A DNA stretch of 64,000 bases from Protopterus annectens (lineage: Eukaryota > Chordata > Ceratodontiformes > Protopteridae): the NCBI RefSeq assembly GCF_019279795.1, contig NC_056726.1:1020330527-1020394526 (forward strand), given 5' to 3'. Under the pieces are notes generated by a model. That model did no database searches and had not been told where the DNA came from. It was given only the letters and a program-made list of their open reading frames with translations. Position 1 is the stretch's first letter; every line of letters starts with the position of its first letter. Position numbers and translations under genes: made by a program. Positions 10,896 through 22,726 of this stretch are shown here, one piece after another.

Positions 10896-11339
10896 GATGT
10901 AGGTCAGCAACAGCATCAGCTGAGAGTCCACGTGACCATGCACAGTCACCTCCTGTAGTGACAGTACAACCAGCACGATGGAAGGGAGGATACTGTCCAC
11001 ACCACAACATGCCAATCCATAGGCACATAGTCCTGAGCAGTCCCCTGAGGAACACAGACCCAGCAGACCCCAGTCACTGTCAGCAAGTAGTACCACATCT
11101 GGCCCTGGTCATGGTGGTGCCAGTACCACTCCTTGCAGAACCGATTCTTGTGTTTGTGGCTAGAAACAGTGAACTGTACTTTCTGTTATGTACGGTCCAT
11201 GGCTGTCCAACATACCCTCCTGTAGGCCTAGCACATGGCTTGACTGTGTGCATGCAAACAATCACGTATCAGTGACACATGCAGGTCACCAACAGAAACA
11301 CACAGCTTCTCTCCATGTCCCAGTTGCCCAGCACCCCTC
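10896..11339. other. No gene recognised
   Basis: Unique-looking sequence between the exon-like frame and the (AC)n tract, with short open frames only. I see no repeat or RNA signature. Confidence 0.4.
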
Positions 11340-11361
11340 CACACACAAACACACAGACACA

Positions 11362-11436
<75 letters not shown>
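11340..11436. repeat. (AC)n microsatellite
   Basis: Near-pure CA repeats with a few AGA/AAA interruptions at the left edge. Confidence 0.97.
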
Positions 11437-11439
<3 letters not shown>

Positions 11440-11944
11440 GATGTGATGAGACTTGTGCCACATCCCTCTTATCCATACCATCATTGCAAGGACATGCTAA
11501 TATGTGTCTGATGCACAGGGTGAATATAGTACAGTTAATGGCAGTTTGCAGTGCAGTACTGTTATGTCCTGTAAGGTGTTGTCTGCTGGCAATTGTCATG
11601 TGTACATCAAAATATATGTAACTTTGTTCAATGATACTTTATTGCTGTTAATACTGCTGACTGACTGTTGTCTGACAGACCTTATCTGTTTCTGTTCCAG
11701 GTGTCTGTGTGTCTAAGTCATGGGGACTTGCTGCCATTACAGAATCTCATGATGGCATAGTGGCAATGCAGAGACCTTTTCCTCTTCAAGGTACAGCTTT
11801 ATATGTGCATGTTTACCTAGGTGCATATGTGTGGAACAGTGTGTGATGGGCAATAGAGGCAGACAGCATACTCTTACATGCATACCCCTTGACACAGCAT
11901 GTTAGTCTTGATACATGTCACCTGGGAGTTCTGTAGGATCACAA
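11437..11944. other. No gene recognised
   Basis: An acceptor-like tract (TTTCTGTTCCAG, ending at about 11,700) is present but no convincing exon follows it. Nothing else stands out. Confidence 0.35.
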
Positions 11945-12340
11945 GTTCATAGGCCCATAGAAGGTTACTAGAGTACTGGCCCTTGGTCCCATACAATCCT
12001 AATTATTACTTGATCACCAACAGAATCATTGATTAGCACCTATTGCCCCTGGCATTGATGGACACAGGTTGGACCCCTGGGTCAGAGGTTAGTTTTCCCA
12101 TCCACTCATCATGGATGCACTTGATGAGGGTCTGCATCATACAATGTTTGACATGTATTAGAACTGCATTCCTGAGACAGGACAGCTTTCGGGAGACAAA
12201 CTTGTCTCTCCAACAGGTTTATTTGATGCTGCATATAAGATTCAGGCCTGTTATGCTGGTAATGTGCACAGAGTTAGACTCACATATATGGGGCAGCTGT
12301 GGAAGGGCTGAGTACAACATTGCCATCTAGGCATGCTATA
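11945..12340 (-). mobile_element. Degenerate 3' fragment of the CR1-like LINE
   Basis: The plus strand shows blocks that align with the antisense 3' end of the adjacent copies: CCCATCCACTCATCA, then a diverged version of the Phe/Ile-rich C-terminal coding end, and a GTTCATAGG-type tail near 11,950. It is shorter and more diverged than the copy starting at 12,421, so it is an older 5'-truncated insertion. Confidence 0.65.
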
Positions 12341-12609
12341 GGCCACCTGTGGACATATCCAATACTAAGTGGGCCACTACTGATTCAAGGCTGTCTGCAT
12401 GGAGCAGGTGCTGAAGGCCATAGGTTCATAGGTTCATACTAGGCTATCTGCCCCAGGGCATTTACTAGCCTAGCCAGAGTGTGTTTGGCTTTCGCCACTC
12501 CTTGGAATGAGTTTACTGTGCCCTTTTTAAGGTTGAGTTTACTGTTCCTCTATCTAGTAGTGACACAGAAGTGATCCCCGGGGTAAAGCTAAGATCTCCC
12601 ATCCACTCG

Positions 12610-14072
12610 TCAAGATTTTTCTTGAAGGAGAGTCAGTGAGGAGCTCTGCCTAACATGGACTGGGATTCTATTCCAGAGTAAAGGGAGCCTCTGGGTTATG
12701 AATCTGTCCCTCCAGCATGTCCTATTTATTTCTGTGCTGAGGTTCAAGTCACTCAATCGCGTAGCTCTAAGGGATTTGGATTTTCTGAGGTGGAGCATGT
12801 CCATTAATTCAGGGATGGACATGGCTTTGTACGTCAAGCATAGATCGCCTCTGAGTAGGCGGTATGCAGCTGAGTAGAGCTGGAGTTTCTTTAGCCGAGC
12901 AGCATATGGCATCTGTTTGAGTCCCTTGATCCTCTTAGTGAGGTACTTTTGGGGTCTTTCTAGTTTCTGCAAGTGTCCAGTAAGGTACATCCCAAATGGG
13001 GCATTGTACTCAATTATGGGCCTGATGAGGGATGAGTAAAGGGGCACAATGACCTCCCTTGATCTAGATGTGAATCCTTTCATGATAAGGTGGGATATAC
13101 AGAAGGTCTTTCTAACCACTTTGACAATGTGGTTGTCAAAGGAGAGGTTACTATCAACTTGGGTCCCCAGGTCCCTAATTACTTCTTCTTCACTTAATGG
13201 ATTTCCTCCTATGTGGTAATTTGTGGGAACTTTGTTTTTGCCAAAGGGTATAACTATACACTTTTTGGCGTTTAGTTTAAGGCCATGGTTCTGGCACCAG
13301 TTATCCGTCTCTATGAGACCCTTTTGGGGGATGATTGTGTCAGCTGGAGAGTCAATTATGGTGCCCAGTTTGCAGTCATCTGTGAACTTGGTCAGCCACA
13401 GTCCTCCCGTATTAGCCTGTACCTCAGAAGAATATATTCCGAATAAGAGAGGTCCCAGGACTGAGCCCTGTGGGATGCCACTTGTAACTGGTTTAGAGTC
13501 TGACATGGCTCCAGCAATTCTGACCATGTGGGTTCTGTCCTTGAGCCAGTTTGCAACCCATCATATGACATAGGGGTTTATATTTAGGCTGGAGAGTTTG
13601 TCTACGATGCCTGAGTGGGGTACTGTGTCAAAGGCTTTTGCGAGGTCTAGGTAGGCTGTGTGGACCACCTTACCCTCATCAATGGCCTTGGTGACTGTTT
13701 CAAAGAAATCTACCAGGTTCAGGAGGCAGGATCTGCCCTTGACAAAGCCGAATTGGTAGGATCCAGTGTCTGTAGGTCCCCAATGTCTTTGGTTATGAGC
13801 TCCATAATGATCCTTTCCATAACTTTGCAGACCAGGCTAGTCAGGCTTATGGGGCAGTAGTTTTCAGGGTCCATAGAGGTGCCTCCTTTCTGGAGTGGTA
13901 CTACTGTTGCTGTACGCCATTCTTTGGGTACATATCCTGTAGTAAGGCTAAGATTGAATAGCAGCTTTATGTGAGGGTATAGCTCTTCTTGGAGTTCATG
14001 TAGCACACAGCCCGGGACACCGTCCGGTCCCATTGATGCTGTGTTTTTTGCTTTGGAGAGGGTGGCTCTCAC
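12610..14072 (-). pseudogene. LINE copy 1 ORF2: reverse transcriptase part
   Basis: Two blocks remain. The 14,072-13,719 block encodes the front of the RT (GPDGVPGCVLHEL, PLQKGGTSMDPENYCPISLT). The 13,527-12,610 block begins near motif B (SGIPQGSVLGPLLFGIY) and contains the catalytic motif FTDDCKLG, then thumb-like sequence ending in RLPLLWNRIPVHVRQ. The stretch with motif A lies between them in other frames. RT copies LINE RNA at the nicked target by target-primed reverse transcription. The variant FTDD keeps both aspartates, but the frame is broken at several points. Confidence 0.9.
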
Positions 14073-14496
14073 CTGGGCATCTGAGATGTCAGGGAGGCAA
14101 CACTCTGGTGGGATAGATATTTGTCCTTTTGGGGGGGAGGGGAGGAGAAGTTTGCACTGAACCTGTCTGCCAGGATGTTGGCAATGTCTGAGGGTTCAGT
14201 GTATCTTTTGTTATTATGGACTAACTCTGAGCATATCTGGGAGTTGCCACCCAGGTTTCTAACATAACTAAAAAAGACTTATGATTATCTTTTTAGCTTG
14301 TGCAATTTTGCTCTCAAAAGTGGCCTTGGATGTTTTTATGAGTGATCGTAGTTTTTTGCTAGTACTGATCAGAGATGCCTTCCCTTTTAGGGATTTTGCT
14401 CTATCATGTAGTAGCTTCCTCCATCTGTTGTATAGCTTATTTATGGCTGGAGTTCACCAGACAGGACGCCTGCCTTTGGGGGAATGGGTCTTGGTT

Positions 14497-15468
14497 TTAT
14501 TTGGGATTGCATTCCTGAAAGTGTCCATAGAATGTGTTTATAAAGGATTCAGCAGATAGGGCCATGGTTTCAACTGGCCTGGAGGCCTTGAAGGATTCCA
14601 CTTTGGTTTTAAGAAGTGTGAAGTTAGCTTTTGAGAAGTTCTTCACTGTGGTCTTTTGTGCTGGGGGTGGGGGTGGGATGTGGATTTCTAGTGAGATTAA
14701 TTTATGGTCTGATCTTACGAATGAGGGGTATACTTCTGATATGGAACATTGTGTTCCCATGTTGGTGATGATCAGATCTAGTATGTTTTCCCCTCTTGTG
14801 GGAGTGGTGACCAATTTTTCCATAGCATTTGAGTTTATGAATTCTAGGAACCTCTGGGCTAGGGTGTTGGGGCTTAAGTAATGCTCCCAGTCTATGTTTG
14901 TATAGTTGAAGTCCCCCAATATGATGGTGTTTGGAGAGACCTTCATATTCTCCAATGTCTTCAGGAAGGCCAAGTGGGGTTCCTGAGTTTGAGAGGGTGG
15001 TCTGTAGCATGCTACAAACTGAAAGGCAGTTTTGCCCACTGTTGGTTGCACATGGATGGTCTCCGATGCTTCGTGCAATGCCACTAACCCGGAGGTGTGG
15101 GTGTCCTTGACGAATATGGATACTCCTCCTCCTTTTGTGGTTCGGGCTGAGTTTTGGGGCCGAAAAGCATGATATGAGGTATAACCTGGTAGTGCTGGGG
15201 TGCTCTCGGGAGCCTTGAACCAGGTTTCTGTCACTGCACAGACATCAATGTTCTCCATACTGAGGAGGGCTTCGAGAGCGTGCATCTTGAGGTTTAGACT
15301 TCTGGCGATGAGCAGCATTACCCTTAGTTTCTTTCTACTTGTGTTGTCTAAGGAGGTGGGTTTGTCTTTTGAGCCTTGCCTAAAAAAGGCACTATGGGGG
15401 TGGCAAGAGCCTTTGCCAATATCCAAAAGCCCAGGGGTGACAGGTGCAAGCCATCCCTTGCGAAGCAA
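14497..15468 (-). pseudogene. LINE copy 1 ORF2: apurinic-type endonuclease part
   Basis: An exonuclease-endonuclease-phosphatase (APE-like) domain of about 270 residues. Visible blocks are ARSLNLKMHALEALL, VCAVTETWFK (Glu of the metal site in TETW), ILGDFNYTNIDW and SDHKLISLEI (Asp-His near the end). The enzyme nicks target DNA to prime reverse transcription. The frame reads without a stop through the domain, then diverges near 14,550, where the connection to RT is lost. Its first residues overlap the end of ORF1 in another frame, as in copy 2. Confidence 0.88.
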
Positions 15469-16137
15469 TGTGGCTTGTCGAGCATGTCATCCCAGGCAGA
15501 CAGATACTGGATCCCCTTTGAATGACACCAATACTTAAGCCAATTGTTGAAATTGATCATTTTGTCTTTATACTGCGGTATCATTCTTGGTGAGGATAAG
15601 ATGCTGCTCAAGGTCAGGGTCATACCAGCTGGTGCTACATGATCAGAGTGCTCCTCTATGTCTCTTTTCATGTAGTCCAGGGAGGTACGTCTCAGGTCAT
15701 TCACACCAGCATGGACAATGACTGAGTCATATTTGTACTTGCTTTGGAGTGACCTGAGTGCTTGTGTTATGTGGTGGATTCTAGCGCCCGACAGGCAGCT
15801 AACTGTGACCTTTTCTTTGTTCAGCCTGGTGAGTGGGACGTCATTGTGTCTGACTATACAGTCACCTATTACAAGCGTATCAGGTATGTTGTTAAGCCTT
15901 AAGGGCTGTGGCTGTTTGGCACACTGACTTTGTGAGCTATGTGTTGCCTGTGTTTTGTTTTGGGGTAGCGGTCGCTTGGGTGTCTGCTTTGGAGGTCTCT
16001 GCTGTTTTGGCAGATTTTTATTTAGAGCCTCTGAGTATGTTTTTGTGTGTTTATGTGTTTGGTCTGCAGTTGTGGTACGACTATGTGAGACTGGATTTGT
16101 GGTGTGTGTGGTTACCTTCCATCCTGACTGGTTATGC
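15348..16137 (-). pseudogene. LINE copy 1 ORF1: SGNH esterase, N-terminus missing
   Basis: The intact stretch (15,704-15,348) covers MNDLRRTSLDYMKRDIEE, a central helix and DGLHLSPLGF with the Asp-His pair of the esterase triad. Upstream sequence to 16,137 aligns with the GDS-containing half and the Pro/Lys-rich linker of copy 2 in other frames. The element ends there, so the zinc-binding N-terminus is gone. ORF1 esterases of CR1-like LINEs are thought to act in the RNP or at membranes; their substrate is unknown. Confidence 0.8.
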
Positions 16138-16231
16138 TAGTTCATAGGTTCATAGGTAGGTACTAGGCTATTGGCCCTAGGGCCTATATAAGCCTAGCCA
16201 AAGGTACCTTGGCTTTCGCCACCCAAGAAAA

Positions 16232-19108
16232 TTATTTTCCTGTGCCACTGTCGAGCAGAGCCACAGAAGTGATCCCCGGGGTGAATTTCCTATCTCCCAT
16301 CCAATCATCAAGATTTTTCTTGAACAGTGCTAATGAGGAGCTTTGTTTGATATAGATAGCTAGTTTGTTCCAGAGTATGGGAAGTCTCTGGGACAGGAAT
16401 CTATCCCTCCAGCATGTTCTGTTTATTGTGGTGATGAGGTTTTGGTACATAGAGCGTGTAGCTCTTAGGGATTGGGATTTCTTTAAGTGGAGCATGTCTA
16501 AAAGCTCTGGGTTTGACATAGCTTTGTGTGTTAGGCAGAGATCGCCTCTGAGTAGGCGATATGCAACGGAGTAAAGCTGCAGTTTTTTGAGACAGTCTGC
16601 ATAGGGCATCTCTTTGAGGCCGGTAATCCTCTTTGTGAGGTATTTCTGTGGCCTTTCCAGTTGTTGTAGATGTCTTGTGAGGTACATACCAAAAGGGGCA
16701 TTGTACTCTATAATGGGTCTAATGAGTGACGAGTAGAGGGGAACAATTACCTCTTTTTTCCTAGATGAGAAACCTTTTGTGATGAGGTGTGCCACATAGA
16801 AGGATTTCCTGACTACTGTGGCGATGTCATTATCAAAGGAGAGACTACTGTCCACCTGTGTCCCAGGGTCTCTTATCACACTTTCACTGTTAAGTAGACT
16901 ACCACCTATGTGGTAGTTCATGGGTACTGAGTTTTTACCAAAAGGAATGACAATGCACTTTTTGGCATTGAGCTTGAGGCCATGGCTTTGACACCAGGCA
17001 TCTATCTCAGCAAGGCCCTTTTGTAGGATGTCCACATCTTTAGAGTTTTGATTATGGCTCCTAGTTTGCAGTCATCTGAGAACTTTGTTAGCCAAAGACC
17101 TTCTGTGTTGGCCTGTACTTCAGCGAAGTAGATACCAAACAGGAGAGGACCCAGGACTGAACCCTGTGGTACTCCACTTGTCACTGGTCTGAAGCTGGAT
17201 TTGGAGTCTTCTACTTTCACAGTGTGGGTTCTGTCAGTGAGCCAGTTGGCAACCCATCTTGTGACATAGGGATTGATACCTAGTTTAGTGAGTTTATCTA
17301 TAATTCCAGAGTGGGGGATGGTATCAAAAGCCTTGACAAGATCTAGATAGGCTGTGTGAACCACCTTACCCTCATCTACGGCTTTGGTGACTGCTTCATA
17401 AAAGTCTATCAGGTTTAGGAGACATGATCTGCCTTTTACAAACCCAAACTGGGTGGGGTCCTGAGTTTGGAGATTACCAATGTCATTGTTTATAAGTTCC
17501 ATGATGACACGCTCCATAGCCTTGCAGACCAGACTCGTTAGGCTAATGGGGCGGTAGTTTCTGGGGTCTGTGGTGGCTCCCCCTTTGTGGAGTGGGATAA
17601 CTGTTGTTGTGCGCCATTCAGTGGGCACATAGCCTGAGGTGAGGCTATGATTGAACATGCTACTTAGGTGGGGTGCCAGTTCATTCTGTAGTTCATGTAG
17701 AACACAGCCTGGGATGTCATCAGGTCCCATGGATGCTGTGTTCTTGGCTTTGGATAGTGTGTTTTTTACCTGTGCAGCCATGATTACAGGAACTTTGCAT
17801 TCTTCTGGTATAGAGATGGGCCCTTTAGGGGATGACAGAGGGGTAAAGTTAGCACTGAACCTGTCTGCCAGGATGTTGGCAATATCCGTTGGTTCTGTAT
17901 ATTTAGTGCCATTGTGCTGTAACTCAGAGCAGATCTGAGCATTGCCATTGAGATTCTTGACATAGCTATAGAATGCATTGTGGTTGTCTTTAGAGTCAGT
18001 GACGATTTGGTTTTCATAACTAGCTTTGGAGGATTTTATGAGGGATCTCAGTTTCTTACTGAAGCTGACCAGGGAGTTTCTCCAATCATGGGATTTTACT
18101 CTTTTTTGTAACAGTTTCTTTCTTCTGTTGTAGAGTTTGTTTATGGCAGGGGACCACCAGATTGGCTTCCTTTTTTTGGAGGATAGCATCTTGGTTCTGT
18201 TAGGGATTGCACGATCCATGCACTCATGTAAGTGCTTATAAAGTGCATTTCTGTAGGATTCAGCAGTCATACCTCTATTGTCCGTCAGCATGGGTGTCGT
18301 GAAGTTTGCCACTTCTGTCTTAAGAAGCGTGAAGTTGGCTTTGGAGAATTTTTTTACTGTGGTTTCCCTAATGGGGGGTGGGGGAGGGATGTGGATGTCT
18401 AGGGTGATTAGCTTATGGTCGGATCTGATCAACGAGGAATTGACCTCTGGTGTGGAGCACCAGTTGTCCATGTTGGTAATAACCAGGCCTAGGATATTGC
18501 TGCCCCTGGTGGGGGTGTGGATTAGTTGATCCATGGCATTGGAATTTATGAATTCCAGAAAACGTTGAGCACAAGAGGTGGTACATGAGTAGTTTTCCCA
18601 GTTAATGGTAGGGTAGTTGAAATTGCCCATTATTAGGGTGTTAGGTTGTACCCTAATATTTTCCAGTGTATTAAGAAATGAGGAGTGGGAATCCTGGGGC
18701 ATGGTAGGGGATCTGTAGTAAGCTACAATTTGGATTGCGGTCTTGCCCAGAGTTAGTTGCACTTGGATAATCTCGGATGCATTATGCTGAGCAACTAGCC
18801 TGGAGGTGTGGATATCCTTAATGAATATGGACACACCTCCGCCTTTAGTGTTTCAGTCCAGGTTAGGTGGCCGAAAGGTGTGGTATGAATTATACCCTGG
18901 TAATGCAGGGGTACTCTCTGGAGCCTTGAACCAGGTCTCTGTCACTGCACAGATATCGATGTTCTTCATTTTAAGGAGTGCCTTGAGAGAGTGCATTTTG
19001 AGGTTTAGACTTCTAGTGTTGAGTAGCAATACCCTCAGATTCTTCTTGCCTGTACCTGTTAGGGTGGTGAATTTGTCATTTGAACCTTGCCTAAAAAAGG
19101 TACTATAG
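16232..19108 (-). pseudogene. LINE copy 2 ORF2: endonuclease and reverse transcriptase
   Basis: The order is APE-type endonuclease, linker, RT and a C-terminal region. Endonuclease blocks: LLLNTRSLNLKMH, AVTETWFKAPEST, IMGNFNYPTINWENY and SDHKLITLDIHI. RT blocks: GPDDIPGCVLHEL, HKGGATTDPRNYRPISLT, YLDLVKAFDTIPH (motif A), SGVPQGSVLGPLLFGIYF (motif B) and FSDDCKLG (motif C). The C-terminal part includes KKCIVIPFGKN and RDRFLSQRLPILWNK. Lesions: an in-frame TGA at 18,853-18,855 inside the endonuclease and a frame change near 17,035 just after motif C. Translation probably began near 19,100, overlapping the end of ORF1. Otherwise full length for the family. Confidence 0.93.
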
Positions 19109-20048
19109 GGATGGCTGGAGCCTTAGCCAGTGTCCGGAATCCCAGGGGCGACAGGTGCAGGCCATCTATGGCAAAGCATCGTGGCTTGTCGATCATGTCA
19201 TCCCAGGCAGACAGATACTGGATCCCCTTAGAATGACACCATAAGCTTAGCCAATTGTTGAAGTCAATCATTTTGTCCTTGTACTGTGGAATCATTCTGG
19301 GTGATGGCAGGATGCTACTCAGGGCTAGGGTCATACCTGCCTGGACTACAAGATCGGACAGCTCCTCCATGGCCCGTTTCATGTAGTCCAAGGAGGTACG
19401 TCTCAGGTCATTCACACCAACATGGAAAATGACAGAGTCATATTTGTACTTGTTGTGGAGTGACCCAAGTGCATGCATTATGTGGCAGATCCTGGCACTT
19501 GACAAGCAGCTGACAGTAACTTTATCCTTGTTTAGCCTGGTGAGTGGAACATCAGTGTGCCTGACTATAGAGTCACCTATGACTAGAGTGTTGGGTACGT
19601 TGTTATGCCTTATGGGCAGTGGATGAGTGGCACACTGAATTTGTGGGATATGTGTCATTTGGGTTGTGTTGGGGGGAGGAGGTTGCTTGTGTTTCTGCTT
19701 TGGAGGTCCCTGTTGCTTGGGCAGGTTTTTAATGAGAGCCTCCATGAATGTAGGTGTGTGTTTTGTGTTTCTATGTATGTGTTTTGGTGGTGTAGGTTTT
19801 GAGGGACTATGTGCTGAGTGTGGTGTGGTGCAAGTGTTTACCTTCTCCTTTTGACTGTCTAGTCCAGTCTTGGGTGAAGAGAGCTTTGCTTCCAGTTTGG
19901 CTATATAAGTGTATCTCTCACAGGTTGTAGTGTTGGGTGGTAGGAGGAGAGGGTTGTCTGTGTACATGAGGCAATTACTGCATTTCCCCAAGATGCCCAG
20001 ATTCATCAGGTAGACAGGAGAAAACAATGGGGGCTGACCCTTAGACAT
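19059..20048 (-). CDS. LINE ORF1 protein with zinc-like motif and SGNH esterase
   Basis: An intact 329-aa frame starting at MSKGQ. The N-terminus has Cys23, Cys26 and Cys43 of a C2C2-type motif; the fourth position is Tyr46, whereas the paralogous fragment at 22,727-22,905 has Cys there. A Lys/Pro-rich linker of about 80 residues follows. The SGNH hydrolase domain starts near residue 153: VIGDSIVRH (Ser160), HVGVNDL (Asn213) and DGLHLSPLG (Asp295, His298), so the expected catalytic residues are present. Such ORF1 proteins are known from CR1 and L2 clade LINEs. The stop overlaps the start of ORF2. The esterase assignment is firm from motifs; its role in retrotransposition is not established. 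Confidence 0.9.
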   Translation of the reverse strand: MSKGQPPLFSPVYLMNLGILGKCSNCLMYTDNPLLLPPNTTTCERYTYIAKLEAKLSSPKTGLDSQKEKVNTCTTPHSAHSPSKPTPPKHIHRNTKHTPTFMEALIKNLPKQQGPPKQKHKQPPPPNTTQMTHIPQIQCATHPLPIRHNNVPNTLVIGDSIVRHTDVPLTRLNKDKVTVSCLSSARICHIMHALGSLHNKYKYDSVIFHVGVNDLRRTSLDYMKRAMEELSDLVVQAGMTLALSSILPSPRMIPQYKDKMIDFNNWLSLWCHSKGIQYLSAWDDMIDKPRCFAIDGLHLSPLGFRTLAKAPAIPIVPFLGKVQMTNSPP

Positions 20049-20539
20049 GCCTGGATAGGTGCTTATTTGTTAAGTACAAGAAACTGTTTTCCTCTAGACA
20101 GTGAGGAAAGTTGAGTGCTGTAGTAATTTGTAGCTTATTTAGTGCTTACAATAAGTTCTGAACAACTGCTGAAACAAAAAACTGTCTAGTACTAAGAAAC
20201 AAAATTAAGCTAGAAGGCTTCCCTCCAACACAGAAAGGCTTGGGCCCTAGAAGCCTACAAATAGTCCTGGACACCGCAAATCTATATCCAGGCTAGACTA
20301 CCCACAAGAAAGGCAGGAAACAAGCTTAGAAAAGTTTTTTTTTTTTTTTTTTTTTCTTAATGGAAAGAGAGAAAGGAGTAGCAGAAGCTAAGCTGATTGG
20401 CCTTCTCAAATGTTCTCCCTGTACTGGGTATAATGAGGTAATGACACTAGACTGGGAGGAGGGTCCCAGATCAAATTTACACTAGGGGCGGGCAACTGCA
20501 AAGCCCACAACTATAAAAACACTATACCAACATGGAGGG
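20049..20539 (-). promoter_or_regulatory. LINE copy 2 5' leader, related to satellite B
   Basis: Between array A and the ORF1 start. The stretch about 20,230-20,400 (plus-strand blocks AGTCCTGGA, GGCTAGACTA, AGAAAGGCAGGAAA, then poly-T) aligns in order and orientation with the part of the satellite B unit that reads AGTCCTGGATTCAGCAAAG, GACTAGACTAGTACAG, AAAGGCGGGAAAGC and poly-T. I see no clear TATA box for ORF1 here. Confidence 0.6.
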
Positions 20540-22726
20540 AGGGTGAGAAACAAACTGCAGAAAGGTTTCTCACAGCTGAAAAGCAGCAGTGAGCCTTTAC
20601 ATGAAAGTTTTAAACAGCTAAAGGAGCCTCTAGAAAAAATAGTTTAACTGCAACAAATTATCAGAAACAAACAACCCAACAGATGCTTAATAAAAGTGGA
20701 CAATTTCCAGTTAATACCTCACACACTGAAACTAGCTAGAAAAATACACAGTACACAAAGTGCTGTAAATAACAAAGAAATAGAGAACAAAATAAACAAA
20801 AAACAGGATACTTAATAATATATATTATAGCTCCGAGTTTGCTCAGTGTCCTTCCTTCGATTAGCTCAGTGTAAAATGGCAGAACACTCACAACTGAACT
20901 TCTTAGGTAACAAATTTGAAACCTGAGACAGCTTTTAAGAAAGAAATCTAAAAAGAACCAATGAGGTGCTTAGTCTAAGCTGTAGTCCAGGTGACCTCAG
21001 TCAGCCAATGACCTCAAACTATTCTCTCTCACTGAAATGCTTGATGGCTTTGGCTAAACCAAGATGTCCCTGAATATGTGCTCAGACACACAGCCTCCAC
21101 AAACACTAGGCCCAAATACAAGTCTGAATATGGAAATGCTACAAATATCCCCACTACTTAGAAACAAACTGCAGAAATGTTTCTCACAGCTGAAAAGCAG
21201 CAGTAAGCCTTTAAATGAAAGTTTTAAACAGCTAAAGGAGCCTCTAGAAAAAAGAGTTTAACTGCAACAAGTTAGCAAAAACAAACAACTCAACAGATGC
21301 TTAATAAAAGTGGAAAATTTCCAGTTAATACCTCACACAGTGAATCTAGCTAGAAAAATACACAGTACACAAAGTGCTGTAAATAACAAAGAAATAAAGA
21401 ACAAAATAAACAAAAAAACAGGATACTTAATGTTATATATTATAGCTCCGAGTTTGCTCAGTGTCCTTCCTTCAATTAGCTCAGTGTAAAATGGCAGAAC
21501 ACTCACAACTGAACTTCTTAGTAACAGAAAGTTGAAACCTGAGACAGCTTTTAAGAAAGAAATCTCAAAAGAACCAATGAGGTGCTTAGTCTAAGCTGTA
21601 GTCCAGGTGTCCTCAGTCAGCCAATGACCTCAAACAATTCTCTCTCACTGAAATGCCTGATGGCTTTGGCTAAACCAAGATGTCCCTGAATATGTGCTCA
21701 GACACACAGCCTCCACAAACACTAGGCCCAAATGCAAGCCTGAATATGGAAATGCTACAAATATCCCCACTACTTAGAAACAAACTTCAGAAATGTTTCT
21801 CACAGCTGAAAAGCAGCAGTCAGCCTTTAAATGAAAGTTTTAAACAGGTAAAGGAGCCTCTAGATAAAAGAGTTTAACTGCAACAAGTTATCAGAAACAA
21901 ACAACCCAACAGATGCTTAATAAAAGTGGACAATTTCCAGTTAATACCTCACACACAGTGAAACTAGCTAGAAAAATACACAGTACACAAAGTGCTGTAA
22001 ATAACAAAGAAATAAAGAACAAAATAAACAAAAAACAGGATACTTAATGTTATATATTATAGCTCCGAGTTTGCTCAGTGTCCTTCCTTTGATTAGCTCA
22101 GTGTAAAATGGCAGAACACTCACAACTGAAATTCTTAGGTAACAGAAAGTTGAAGCCTGAGACATCTTTTAAGAAGAAATCTCAAAAGAACCAATGAGGT
22201 GCTTAGTCTAAGCTGTAGTCCAGCTGACCTCAGTCAGCCAATAACCTCAAACTACTCTCTCTCACTGAAATGTCTGATGGCTTTGGCTAAACAAAGATGT
22301 CCCTGAATATGTGCTCAGACACACAGCCTCCACAAACACTAGGCCCAAATACAAGCCTGAATATGGGAATGCTACAAATATTCCCACTACTTAGAAACAA
22401 ACTGCTGAAATGTTTCTCACAGCTGAAAAGCAGCACTGAGCCTTTAAATGAAAGTTTTAAACAGCTAAAGGAACCTCTAGAAAAAAGAGTTTAACTGCAA
22501 CAAGTTATCAGAAACAAACAACCCAACAGATGCTTAATAAAAGTGGAAAATTTCCAGTTAATACATCACACACAGTGAAACTAGCTAGAAAAATACGCAG
22601 TACACAAAGTGCTGTAAATAACAAAGAAATAAAGAAAAAAATAAACAAAAAACAGGATACTTAATTTTATATATTAAAGCTTCGAGTTTGCTCAGTGTCC
22701 TTCCTTCGATTAGCTCAGTGTAAGTA
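20540..22726. repeat. Tandem array A, 617-bp unit, about 3.5 copies
   Basis: Units recur with a spacing of 616-618 bases, using AACAAACT(G/T)C(A/T)GAAA near 20,544, 21,162, 21,777 and 22,395 as anchor. Each full unit carries a 65-codon plus-strand frame (MSLNMCSDTQPPQTLG start), which is probably incidental. The minus strand of each unit has two CCAAT boxes, AGGTCA half-sites and a long pyrimidine tract ending in TTACAG. The last unit breaks at about 22,726 into LINE ORF1 sequence. Confidence 0.92.

Larger units (their letters stand above)
12421..16137 (-). mobile_element. CR1-like LINE, copy 1 (5' truncated)
   Basis: The 3' end at the left carries (TATGAACC)-type short repeats. ORF2 reverse transcriptase, ORF2 endonuclease and the ORF1 esterase follow in reverse order toward the right. 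The copy stops within ORF1 at about 16,137, exactly where the 3' tail of copy 2 begins, so the two lie head to tail. Multiple frameshifts and a deletion between endonuclease and reverse transcriptase make it inactive. Confidence 0.9.
16138..20540 (-). mobile_element. CR1-like LINE, copy 2 (nearly intact)
   Basis: From the 3' tail (GGTTCATAGGTTCATAGG on the plus strand, 16,138) it runs through ORF2 (19,108-16,232) and ORF1 (20,048-19,059) to a 5' leader of about 490 bases. Part of the leader (about 20,230-20,400) aligns with satellite B. ORF1 is complete and ORF2 has only one nonsense codon and one frame break. This is the youngest-looking LINE here. The 617-bp array A lies directly upstream. 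Confidence 0.92.

Noticed and set aside
13223-19626. Plus-strand frames of 60-119 codons across the LINE copies
   Set aside because: Antisense shadows of ORF1 and ORF2 on the minus strand.
20330-20360. Poly-A retroposon insertion before LINE copy 2
   Set aside because: The poly-T run aligns with the T-run of the satellite B unit, so it is part of the LINE leader.
21064-22494. 65-codon plus-strand frame in each unit of array A
   Set aside because: Same reason: conserved by recent duplication, low-complexity Leu/Lys/Ser composition, and no family match.
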